Source of the DNA: Lichina pygmaea
Taxonomy: Eukaryota > Ascomycota > Lichinomycetes > Lichinales > Lichinaceae
Direction of reading: 5' to 3'
Assembly: GCA_963422465.1 (NCBI GenBank)
Contig: OY730169.1
Coordinates: 5,580,001 to 5,644,000, forward strand
Length of the DNA: 64,000 nucleotides
Below, one piece after another: positions 24,518-33,719 of the stretch (within the stretch, counting starts at the first letter, position 1; the number at the start of each line of letters is the position of its first letter). Below the pieces are notes generated by a model. It was not told the origin of the DNA and searched no databases. It saw only the letters and a list, made by a program, of their open reading frames with translations. Both the position numbers and the translations under genes were made by a program.

Positions 24518-24575
24518 GAAAGTCATGAGACACCTAATATTTTTACCGGAGCAATACATCTGTTACCATCATACG
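24518..24575 (-). repeat. Right terminal inverted repeat of the Tc1-like element
   Basis: Inverted partner of 23911-23968, ending in TA at 24576-24577. Confidence 0.85.
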
Positions 24576-24590
24576 TACAGATGCTATCGA

Positions 24591-24620
24591 GTACCGGTAC
24601 CGTACCGGTACGGTACCGTA
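24591..24620. repeat. GGTACCGTACCGGTACGG palindromic cluster upstream of CCT2
   Basis: Overlapping GTACCGGTAC and CGGTACCG palindromes, about 157-186 bp before the CCT2 start codon and just beside the Tc1-like element. Confidence 0.65.
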
Positions 24621-24776
24621 AGGCACGTTTCATGGAAAAATGTTTCACCGAGCTTGCTACAAACGGTATCGCGGGAGTGAGGCTCTGCAGGAATCGTCTG
24701 AAGCTGCCGAAAATAACGAGAAGCTGCCAGCTAAAGTACAAAAGCCGACGCTTTGCAACGAAGCAGAAAAGTCAAG

Positions 24777-26467
24777 ATGAATCCACAGCAGATCTTTGAG
24801 GACGACGTGACGGAGGAAAAGGGAGAGAATGCTCGGCTGTCGGCGTTCGTTGGCGCCATCGCGGTGGGGGACCTCGTCAAGAGCACCTTGGGACCCAAAG
24901 GCATGGACAAGATTCTGCAATCAGCGTGAGTGGCCCTAGAGGGGTCGTGGCAATGGTACGGCGCTGACTGCTTCTAGATCAACGGGGGATATCATGGTCA
25001 CCAACGACGGCGCCACCATACTAAAATCCATCGCCCTGGACAATGCGGCAGCGAAGGTGCTGGTCAACATCTCAAAGGTCCAGGACGACGAGGTTGGGGA
25101 CGGAACGACGTCTGTGACGGTGCTTGCTGCGGAGCTCCTCCGAGAAGCAGAGAAACTGGTGAGCCAGCGGATCCACCCGCAGACTATCATCGAAGGCTAT
25201 CGAATCGCGTCGAGGGCGGCTCTTGCAGCCTTGGAAGGGGTCGCCCTGGACCACATCTCCGACGAGGATGCCTTCCGGAGGGATCTGCTGGCCATCGCCC
25301 GGACAACGTTAAGCTCCAAGGTGCTGAGCCAAGAACGCGACCACTTCGCCAAGCTAGCCGTGGACGGCGTCCTGCGGTTGAAGGGCTCGACGGACCTCAG
25401 CCACATACAGGTCATCAAGAAGGCCGGAGGGAAGCTGAGCGATTCGTATCTCGACGAGGGGTTCATCCTCGACAAGCGCATAGGCGTGAATCAACCCAAG
25501 CGGCTCGAGAACGCCAAGATCCTGGTCGCGAACACGCCGATGGATACCGACAAGGTCAAGATCTACGGAGCCCGCGTCAAGGCCGACTCGACGGGGAAGC
25601 TTGCGGAGCTCGAACGGGCAGAGCGCGAGAGGATGAAAGCCAAGATCGAGAGGATCAAGGGCCACGGCATCAATTGCTTCGTGAACCGTCAGCTCATCTA
25701 CAACTGGCCCGAGCAACTCTTCTCGGATGCCGGCATCGTATCGATCGAGCACGCCGACTTTGACGGCATCGAGAGACTGGCGCTGGTCACCGGGGGCGAG
25801 ATCACGTCTACCTTCGACCACCCCGAGTCGGTGCAGCTGGGCCGTTGCGACCTGATCGAAGAGATCATCATCGGCGAAGACACGGTCATCAGGTTCTCTG
25901 GCGTCGCCGCCGGACAAGCCTGCACCATCGTTCTCCGGGGTGCGACGGAGCAACTGCTGGACGAGGCAGAGCGATCTCTACACGACGCACTCGCCATCAT
26001 ATCACAGACCGTCGGCGAGCCACGGACGACGCTCGGCGGAGGCTGTGCCGAGATGTTGATGGCGAAAGCCGTCGACGAGGCGGCGAAGGAGACGACGGGG
26101 AAGAAGGTCATCGCGGTGGATGCGTTCGCCCGGGCCCTGCAGCAGATCCCCACCATCCTGGCCGACAACGCCGGTCTCGACTCGAGCGACCTCGTGAGCC
26201 GGCTGCGCCACGAGATGTACGCCGGCAACGCCAAGGCTGGCCTCGATCTCGCGACACCCGGCGGTGGCATTGCCGACATGCGCGAACTTGGGGTGATCGA
26301 GAGCTACAAGCTGAAAAGGGCGGTGGTATCGTCTGCGGCCGAGGCCGCCGAGGTGAGACTACTCCCGCGCATCCGCCTCTACTCTCTCACTGACATGGAT
26401 TCGACAGCTGCTACTCCGTGTCGACAACATCATCCGCGCCGCACCTCGAAGACGGGAGCGAATGTGA
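24777..26467 (+). CDS. CCT2: T-complex protein 1 subunit beta (CCT2/TCP-1 beta)
   Basis: Predicted 527-residue group II chaperonin subunit, the usual length for CCT2, in three exons (24777-24925, 24978-26352, 26408-26467). ATP-binding motifs are present: [12 protein letters not shown], the [10 protein letters not shown]-loop region, [11 protein letters not shown] with the catalytic Asp, [10 protein letters not shown] and the C-terminal ATPase lobe ([25 protein letters not shown]). The apical domain contains [28 protein letters not shown]. Eight different CCT subunits form the cytosolic double-ring chaperonin that folds actin, tubulin and WD40 proteins. The last exon ([19 protein letters not shown]) supplies the conserved C-terminal helix and is followed 130 bp later by the pogo-type transposon. 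Confidence 0.97.
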
Positions 26468-26596
26468 AGGGTGGCCATATAGTACCGTCAAGCGTATTTC
26501 ACCTTGGCTCCATGCATGCGATGAAGTGCTGAGTGATGGTCACTGAACGGTCACGTGACAAGATGTAGAGGATACAATTCGAGATCGTAAGTTGTA

Positions 26597-26637
26597 CCGT
26601 AACCGATCACGTGGCGCTCAGTATCACCCAACGCTCA
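26597..26637 (+). repeat. Left terminal inverted repeat, 41 bp
   Basis: Starts CCGTAACCGATCACGTGG and is a perfect inverted match of 28711-28751. Confidence 0.93.
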
Positions 26638-26683
26638 GTATTCCGAGATTCTGCACCTCGACTGCCTTCTTTATTTTATCGCC

Positions 26684-28586
26684 ATGGAGAAGTCTTATGA
26701 AGACCGAATGAGTGAGGCACTTGCTGAGCTTGAGTTGGCGGATCGAATCAACTACTTAGCCACTGCATCGAGGCACAATGTCGGTCGCCACGCCCTTTCT
26801 CATCGCCATCAGGGCAAAAGCACCTCCCGAGAAGAAGTCAACTCGACAGTCATTAAAGCCCTTCCCGATGCCCAAAAATCAGTACTGGTAGAGCGTATCA
26901 GTGCTCTAAGCCTTAGGGGATGGCCAATGACCCCTCAGATCATCTGAGATCTAGCGGAACACATCGCTGGAAAACCGCTTGGGAAGTGCTGGACTCGACA
27001 GTTTGTTCAACGTCATTTGGACGCTCTGGAAAGTGTCTACCTAAAGCCTATAGACAAGAAACGCAAATAGGCAGAGTCTATAGCTTAAATCAAGGCTTTT
27101 TACCAGCTGGTATCACTATCCCTAACATTATTCATAAAACTTTGCTAATTCTTACATAGTTATCTGACGCTATTGAGAAATACCATATCACAGCTGATAA
27201 CATCTACAACGTCGACGAGAAAGGCTTCCTTATTGGCCAGGGGCATGCCACACGACATATCATCAACAAGGAGGCACAGAAAACTGGCAAGATTCTAGGC
27301 ATCAACCAAGATGGGAGTCGGGAGTTTGTGACTCTAGTTGCTTGTGTTCGAGCAACTGGATCATACATCCCTCTAACTCTTATCTATCAAGGTCAATCGC
27401 ATGATCTTCTTGACACCTGGGTACAAGATCTGAATGACACTAAGGCATACTTTGCTATCTCTGAGAAAGGGTGGACAAATAATGATCTGGGTCTTCAATG
27501 GCTACAGAAAGTCTTCAACAGGTGTACCGAAGCTCAGGTAGGACGAAGCCGTTGTTGACTTCTTATAGTTGATAGTCATTCAAGTCATGTTAATCTTTCT
27601 TTTCTTGAATATGCTCATGCAAATAGTATTGTTGTTCTTGTACTGCCTCCTCATACTACACACTGATTACAGCCTCTTGATGTTAGTCTGTTCTCTCCCC
27701 TAGCACAATGTTATTCCCAAGAGCTTGATACTGTGATGCGTAATAGCTTAGGCATGACGTCTATCACAAAACATATCTTCTGGCCTATCTTCTATTCTGC
27801 TTGGCAAAAAAGCTTCACAACTGAGAATATTCAGTCAGCTTTTGAAGCTACTGGTATTTTCCCTCTTAATGCCTCTTGAGTACTTAATATTCTTGATCCC
27901 TCTTGTCATACACCTCAGAGACCTGCCCCTACCCATGCTAAGACCCCTGTCACATTCAAATCTTTCCGTTATGCAATTCGGATGCAGAAGAAAGCTGGTT
28001 CTACAGAAGGACTTAGTGGATCAGGGATGGCTTCGCAAAAGTCATCACAGAGTGAGATCTCAACAAAGCTACAGTGGAGCAGCTAACAGAGGCTTTACTA
28101 ATGGAGAAGAAGAAGAAACAGCGAGGGAAGTGGCTTAATTTGCTTGGAGAGGAGGATAATAAGCCTCAGATCTTCACTCCATCGAAAATCCAAGCTGCAC
28201 TTGCAAGAAATAGCGAAAAAGAGCAGGAAGAAGAGCAGAAAAAGAAGGAGAAGGATAGGAAGAAGGAGGAGGTAGCACAGCTACGTACACGGAAGCAATT
28301 GGAGAAGGAAGAGCAACAGACAAATCGAGAAATTGCTTGTCAAGTGGCCAGAGAAGAGAAGGCTAAAAAGGCTGCAATTGTGAAAGCCAATAAGGAGGCC
28401 AAGAAGCAGGCACAAGGAAAGGTGAAGGTTCAGGAACCCTCAGAGACTGTCGAGGAATCTTCTCCACCAAGCAACGAAGCTCCTGCTGTTGATGATGATG
28501 GAGATGAGTGGAGCTCTGAGGAGGAGGCTCCAAGACTGAATTCACGTGGCCAAGTCTTGAGGAAGCCATCACGCTTTGTATACTAG
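26684..28586 (+). pseudogene. Pogo-family transposase, broken
   Basis: Begins MEKSYEDRMSEALAELE at 26684 with a CENP-B/Psq-type helix-turn-helix (GKSTSREEVNS ... RISALSLRGWPMTPQII). After stops at about 26945, 27068 and 27146 and a frame change near 27160, the DDE domain continues: NIYNVDEKGFLIG (first Asp), then IVDSHSSHVNLSFLEYAHAN and LVLPPHTTH, a stop where the family has an Arg or similar, and LQPLDVSLFSPL. The C-terminal tail (28074-28586, in yet another frame) is a Lys/Glu-rich coiled coil (SPSKIQAALARNSEKEQEEEQ ... VAREEKAKKAAIVKANKEAKK) typical of fungal pogo transposases. Confidence 0.9.
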
Positions 28587-28710
28587 ACTTCTATTGCTCA
28601 ATATCTCTTCTCTATATGCTATTCTATTAGATATCCAAGCTTGGGACTATTCCGACAAGAATCCACGGAGTTATTCAACTTTTTATCAAGGGGGTCCTCG
28701 GTCGCTCAAG

Positions 28711-28751
28711 TGAGCGTTGGGTGATACTGAGCGCCACGTGATCGGTTACGG
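28711..28751 (-). repeat. Right terminal inverted repeat, 41 bp
   Basis: Perfect inverted partner of 26597-26637, followed by TA. Confidence 0.93.
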
Positions 28752-29337
28752 TAGTTTAGACATTCTCGCAACTTGTATCGTTCTATCCCAGAGCTCGATA
28801 TAACGAACATGATTTGTAAAGTCGTGACGGTCATTTCTGGCAGCAGTTGTGGTCTCGCTTTCATCTCCCGTTACGTACGGAGTACATACGTACATGGTCC
28901 GGTACGGTACGTACCGGCTGGGTCGACGTTACGCAAGGCAGCAATCAAGGCAGGCAAGACGCTCATTTACGAGCAGATTCAGCCCGAGACATTTGAAGGA
29001 GCTTCTGTCTCGAGCCTGTCACCACGCGCTGCGACAGTATCTGTCAAAAGTTACAACCCAAAAGCCTTTGCCGAAGAGCCTATTGTGAGCATCCATTTTC
29101 GTGCCCTACCGATGAATCAGCCGGCAGATAATGTAAGCCCTGCAGAAAGTTGGCGGGCTTACGACGCCGGCGCCGCGAGCAGTCCAAGCGCACCGTCTTC
29201 TCCCCTCCTCCAACGTCGGGCTCGGAAAGAAGCGTGCTGGTATGATGGAAACATGGTGAATGAATCGTAGCTGCTGGGGACTGCCCTGACGAAAACAACC
29301 CGACCGCGGCTCACCGACGTCAAGAGATGCTGCCAAC
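28752..29337. other. Upstream region of IRE1
   Basis: A plus-strand open frame (28773-29270) has no recognised domain and is likely 5' leader or promoter. A GTAC cluster at 28872-28917 (TACGTACGGAGTAC, GGTACGGTACGTACCGG) lies about 420-465 bp before the IRE1 start. Confidence 0.5.
28872..28917. repeat. GTAC palindromic cluster upstream of IRE1
   Basis: Combines both word types seen in the window, ACGGAGTAC and GGTACGGTACGTACC, in 46 bp. Confidence 0.6.
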
Positions 29338-29427
29338 ATGCGCCGTCGTCCTCCCGACGCTGCAAGGTCCGGTCGGTCGTCGATCCTGTCTTTCCTCCTG
29401 GTCTTAGCACCGCTCGCCATCGCCGCT

Positions 29428-29468
<41 letters not shown>

Positions 29469-32400
29469 ACGACGCTCACCACAGAACGCACAATGGGGCG
29501 TCAAACCGCCGAGGGATGGCCCCGTGAAGGACGTCATTCCCCTTCCCAAACACCTTGACGAATACGGACTTGATCTGGACGAGGCGGACACACCCCGCAG
29601 ACCGTTCAAGAACACTGCCATCACCACCGATGCGCGCGCCGTCCCGACCTTAGCTCCGGCAAGCCTTGGCTATGCCGTCAGAGCACCACCTGCACGACAG
29701 TCCGGAGAGTCTGCCGGGCTATCCTCGTCGCTGCCACATGTGCGGTCGCTGCAGGATTGGGAGGTCGAGGACTTGGTCCTTTTGGCGACCGTCGATGGAA
29801 CAATTCATGCCCGGGATAGGAACACGGGTGCCGAACGATGGGCTCTCGAGGTGGATCGGCCGATGGTCGACGTGACGGAGCACCGGCACAACGACGCGAC
29901 CGCGGGGGACGGCGTGCCGGAAGATCGGATGACCTGGATCGTGGAGCCCGTGAGGGACGGCGCGCTGTACATCTACAGCAGCGGGCCGAAGCCGGGCTTG
30001 CAGAGGCTGGGCTTGACCGTGCGCAAGCTCGTCGAGGAGCTGTCGCCGTACGCCAGCGATGACCCTCCGGTGGTGTACACGGCCGAGAAGAAGAATACGC
30101 TCTACACGATCGACGCCGGAACCGGCAGGGTGCTCAAAGTCTTCAGCGCCGGCGGTTCGTCCGTCGACGACGAGAACAGCTGTCGTCGCGTGACTGGCCT
30201 GGAGGGCTTGGACGATGCGGCCTGTGGCTCCAGCGGCACCCTGACCCTGGGCCGCACCGAATACGTCGTGGCCATCCAGAGTCGAGACACCGGCGAAGCC
30301 TTGTGCACGATCAGATACGCCGAATGGAGCCCGAACAACCGCGACGGTGACCTCGAAGGACAGCACGTGGCGACGATGGATCGGAAATATGTGTACACTC
30401 GTCACGATGGTAGCGTCATCGGATATGATCTCGCGCAGGCGGCGTCCGAAGACCAACAGGCTTACGTGCAGAAGTTCTCGACGCCTGTGGCCCGTGTGTT
30501 CGACGTCGTCCGCCCTGCCGATGGCGACGCCGGCGACGCATCGCTGGTCTTGCTTCCCCAGCCCATCGGACCCTCCGACGTCGAGGCAGACCCGTCCCAG
30601 TTCTCGGACCGCGTCGCCCGCATCTTCGTCAATCGGACAGAGGACGGCGGCTGGTACGCCCTTTCCGAGCTGGCCTTTCCGTTCGTGACCGGAGGAGCTT
30701 CTCCGGCGCCCTGCTACAGCGACGATGCACGACGGAAAGCCCATCTCGATGGCCCCGTCGACCGCGCGCAGCAGGAGCAAAGCTTGGTCGGTGTACACTC
30801 GATCGCTGTCCGTCGGCGACGCGTGCCTTCGTTCCCGGCCCTCGCTGCTCCCAGCAGCGAAACGCAGGACGACAGCCCAGCAGGGGTCATCCCGGACGAG
30901 TTTCCGTTCGCATCGACCACATCGATCGCGAACAGCCGCCTCCTTGGTTACGCCGCTCAGAACGTGGTCGACATTGGCCTTCTCTTCCCGCTCCTGATCT
31001 GTGCCATCTTCCTTTACGTGAATCGCAGGAAGCTCGTCAAGCTTCTCGTGAAGACGCTGGACGTCGAGAAGATCCCTGGAGTGAAGGAGGTCCTCAAGTC
31101 GTCGCCGCCTACTCCGGCGGTGTCCGAACAATCGTTCGCCTCGGCCGTGCAGGAGGTCGCTCAAGGAGACGGTCTCGTCGAGGATGATGACGATGGAAGC
31201 AAGACGCCGACGGAGCCAAAGGCAACGGACGTCGGTCTCGTCGCGGACGACGCCGCGAAGAACGAGGAGTCGACCGTCGAGGATGGTGGCGCCGGTGGCA
31301 GCGCTCAGCCGCCAAAGAAGAAGAAGACGCATCGAGGGCAACGGGGCGGAGCAGGCCGGAGAAAAGCCCGCAAGGAGCCTGCTCAGGCTCAAGCGGTCGA
31401 CGAAATCGTGCAGCAGGTGAAGGAGATCGGCAGAGAGTCGCCCCTCGAGCCGGACGTCGTACAGCTGACCAACAACTCGCCCAACGGCATCGCCGACGTC
31501 TCTGGTGCTTTCCAGATCAACAACCTGGTCGTGACGGACAGCGTGCTGGGCTACGGCAGCCACGGCACCATCGTTTACAAGGGCTCGTTCGAAGGTCGAG
31601 AGGTTGCCGTGAAGCGAATGCTGCTCGAGTTTTACGACGTCGCCTCGCACGAGGTGGGCCTTCTTCAGGAGAGCGACGACCACCCAAACGTCATCCGGTA
31701 CTTCTGCCGGCAGCAGAGCGCCGGCTTCCTCTACATTGCGCTGGAGCTTTGCCCGGCGTCGCTGCAGGACGTCATCGAGCGACCCACGGCGCACGAGCTC
31801 CTCGTGCAGGCCGCCCTGCGGGACCTTCCGAGCGTGCTGCACCAGATCGCCGCCGGCGTTCGCTATCTCCATTCGCTCAAGATCGTCCACCGCGACCTGA
31901 AGCCGCAGAACATCCTCGTGGCTCCGCCCAGGGCGACCAGGACCAGCTCCGGCGCGAACCTGCCTCCGCGGATGCTCATCTCGGACTTTGGTCTCTGCAA
32001 GAAGCTCGAGGGCGACCAGAGCTCGTTCCGAGCGACGACGGCGCACGCGGCGGGGACGTCGGGCTGGCGCGCGCCGGAATTGCTCGTCGACGACGACGAC
32101 CGTCACCCATACCGGCCGCTGTCTGCCACGTCCGAGAGCGGCACGAGCCACGGGAACTCGGAGCCGGCCATCATCGACACGCTGTCCAACCGACGGGCCA
32201 CGCGAGCCATCGACGTCTTCTCGCTCGGCTGCGTCTTCTTCTACATTCTTTCTCGGGGCGGCCATCCGTTTGGAGATCGGTACATGCGAGAAGCGAACAT
32301 CGTCAAGGGACACTATCGTTTGGACCAGCTCCGCGGACTGGACAACTACGGCAACGAAGCCGCGGCATTGATCGAGACGATGTTGGATCAAGACCCGCGA

Positions 32401-33253
32401 AACAGGTGAGTCGGCGACGCACCCAGGCACCAACCATCGACCCCGCCTCTCTCCGAGAGGGTCTACACACGTGATGGCACCAACCCGGGCTGACTGACCA
32501 TGGCGCCCTCGACCAGACCCGACGCCGCGACGGTCATGATCCACCCGTTCTTCTGGCTACCGGAGAAGCGGCTGAACTTCTTGGTGGACGTGTCGGACCA
32601 CTTCGAGTGGGAGCCGCGCGACCCGCCGTCGTACCACCTGCAAGTCTTGGAGCACAACGCCGCGAACGTCATGGGCCCTGATTTCCTGCGTCGGCTCGAC
32701 AGGGCCTTTGTCGACACGCTAGGCAAACAGAGGAAGTACACTGGAACCAAAATGCTGGATCTCTTGAGGGCCCTCCGGAACAAGGTACGTTTGTATCTTT
32801 TTCCGTTCGACCTGTCTGTCTGTCACTTTCCAAGCCCATCATGCGTCATGTCCATCTTCGTTCTCCACTCGCTTCTCTGTCCCTTGACCCAGCCTTTCAT
32901 CAGCCACGAATGCACTCTTCTTCAACCATCCATCATCAACCACCAACCATCTCCCATCTCCCATCTGCCATCTCCTATCTGCCATCTCCTATCTGCCATC
33001 TGCCATCCATCCGAAACCGCCCTCACTCTCTTTTTCTAAACCTTTCTGACGTCATTTTCAGAAGAACCACTACCAAGACATGCCCGAGAACGTCAAAGCC
33101 CATGTCGGTCCGTTGCCGGACGGCTATCTGCACTACTGGACCGTGCGCTTTCCGCACCTGCTGCTGGACTGCTACAACGTCGTCATCGACTGCGGGCTCC
33201 AAGATCTTCCCCGCTTCAAGGCGTATTTCACCGCGCCGCATGGTGGTACTTGA
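29338..33253 (+). CDS. IRE1: IRE1 unfolded-protein sensor kinase/endoribonuclease
   Basis: Predicted 1,175-residue type I ER membrane protein in three exons (29338-32405, 32517-32784, 33062-33253). A signal peptide (SILSFLLVLAPLAIAA) is followed at once by about 13 Gln. The lumenal sensor spans residues about 130-530 (DLVLLATVDGTIHARDRNTGAERW; TIDAGTGRVLKVF). One membrane span lies at about 544-561 (VDIGLLFPLLICAIFLYV). After a charged linker comes the kinase: GYGSHGTIVYKG, VAVKRM Lys, HRDLKPQNILV (about 850), SDFGLCKKL, GTSGWRAPELL. The RNase domain starts about 1063 (MIHPFFWLPEKRLNFL) and keeps the RALRNKKNHY catalytic Arg/Asn/His set. IRE1 senses misfolded ER proteins and cleaves HAC1-type mRNA without the spliceosome. 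The second intron splits the RNase active-site motif and contains degenerate CCATCTCCCATCTGCC repeats. Confidence 0.96.
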
Positions 33254-33259
33254 AGGGTT

Positions 33260-33485
33260 TTGTCTGGCCTTGTCTTGTCGTGTCTTGTTTTGTCCGGTCT
33301 TGCCGTGTCATGCTCTGCCACGTCCTGTTTGTCTGGTGATGTTCTGTTATATGCTGTCCTGCCACGTTCTGCCACGTGCTGTCCTGTCCTGCCATATCTT
33401 GCCATATCCTGCCATGTTTCGCCATGACCTGCTATATCCTACAATGTCCTGCCATATTCTGCCATATCCTGTCTCGTCCTGCCGA
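33260..33485 (+). repeat. Degenerate CCTGCCATAT-type minisatellite after IRE1
   Basis: About 225 bp of imperfect 5-15-bp units related to TGTCCTGCCATATCC, starting within 10 bp of the IRE1 stop and probably part of its 3' UTR. Confidence 0.75.
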
Positions 33486-33695
33486 AGTAGGGTCGAATTT
33501 TCTGGATACGAAATCTACTGTCGGGATTATATAGGAGGTGCAATATTTTATTCAAATCTGGACATGTTTATTGGATATATAACTGAATCTTCCGACTGTC
33601 TCTTGATAACCCCAATTCTGAGATGTCCCAAGCTGCACTCTACCCTTCACTTTGTTGCCACTCTGCACTTGAGCTGCCTCGTTACTTGTACCACG

Positions 33696-33719
33696 CCCCC
33701 CCCCCCCCCCCCCCCCCCC
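33696..33719. repeat. Poly-C run, 24 nt
   Basis: Uninterrupted run of 24 cytosines, 440 bp downstream of IRE1. Confidence 0.9.

Larger units (their letters stand above)
23911..24575 (-). mobile_element. Decayed Tc1/mariner-type DNA transposon, short
   Basis: A 665-bp element bounded by long terminal inverted repeats and flanked by TA on both sides (23909-23910 and 24576-24577), the target used by Tc1/mariner elements. The first 29 bp of the ends are identical (CGTATGATGGTAACAG...) and similarity continues to about 58 bp with a handful of mismatches. The interior keeps only the C-terminal part of a transposase on the minus strand (about 24263-24031), with the PGNSPDLNTTEP catalytic-acid motif, an in-frame stop right after it (WPWIK follows), and a tail reading AEKAWIKCWEDLEQSEIQHWV ... 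WIIDLDGGNKHQET. The catalytic N-terminal half is gone. It could move only with a transposase supplied elsewhere. Confidence 0.85.
26597..28751 (+). mobile_element. Pogo/Fot1-type DNA transposon, full length but with broken transposase
   Basis: A 2,155-bp element with identical 41-bp terminal inverted repeats (26597-26637 and 28711-28751) and TA on both sides (26595-26596, 28752-28753). Inside lies one plus-strand transposase gene. The identical ends and complete length argue for a fairly recent arrival, while several stop codons and at least one frame change show that the gene is dead. Some stops fit CAG/CAA to TAG/TAA, as expected from repeat-induced point mutation, others fit CGA to TGA, a CpG change. 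Confidence 0.93.

Noticed and set aside
29719-32544. 941-codon open frame on the minus strand
   Set aside because: Exact antisense of the IRE1 exon; the GC-rich codon pattern keeps the opposite frame open. No domain is present.
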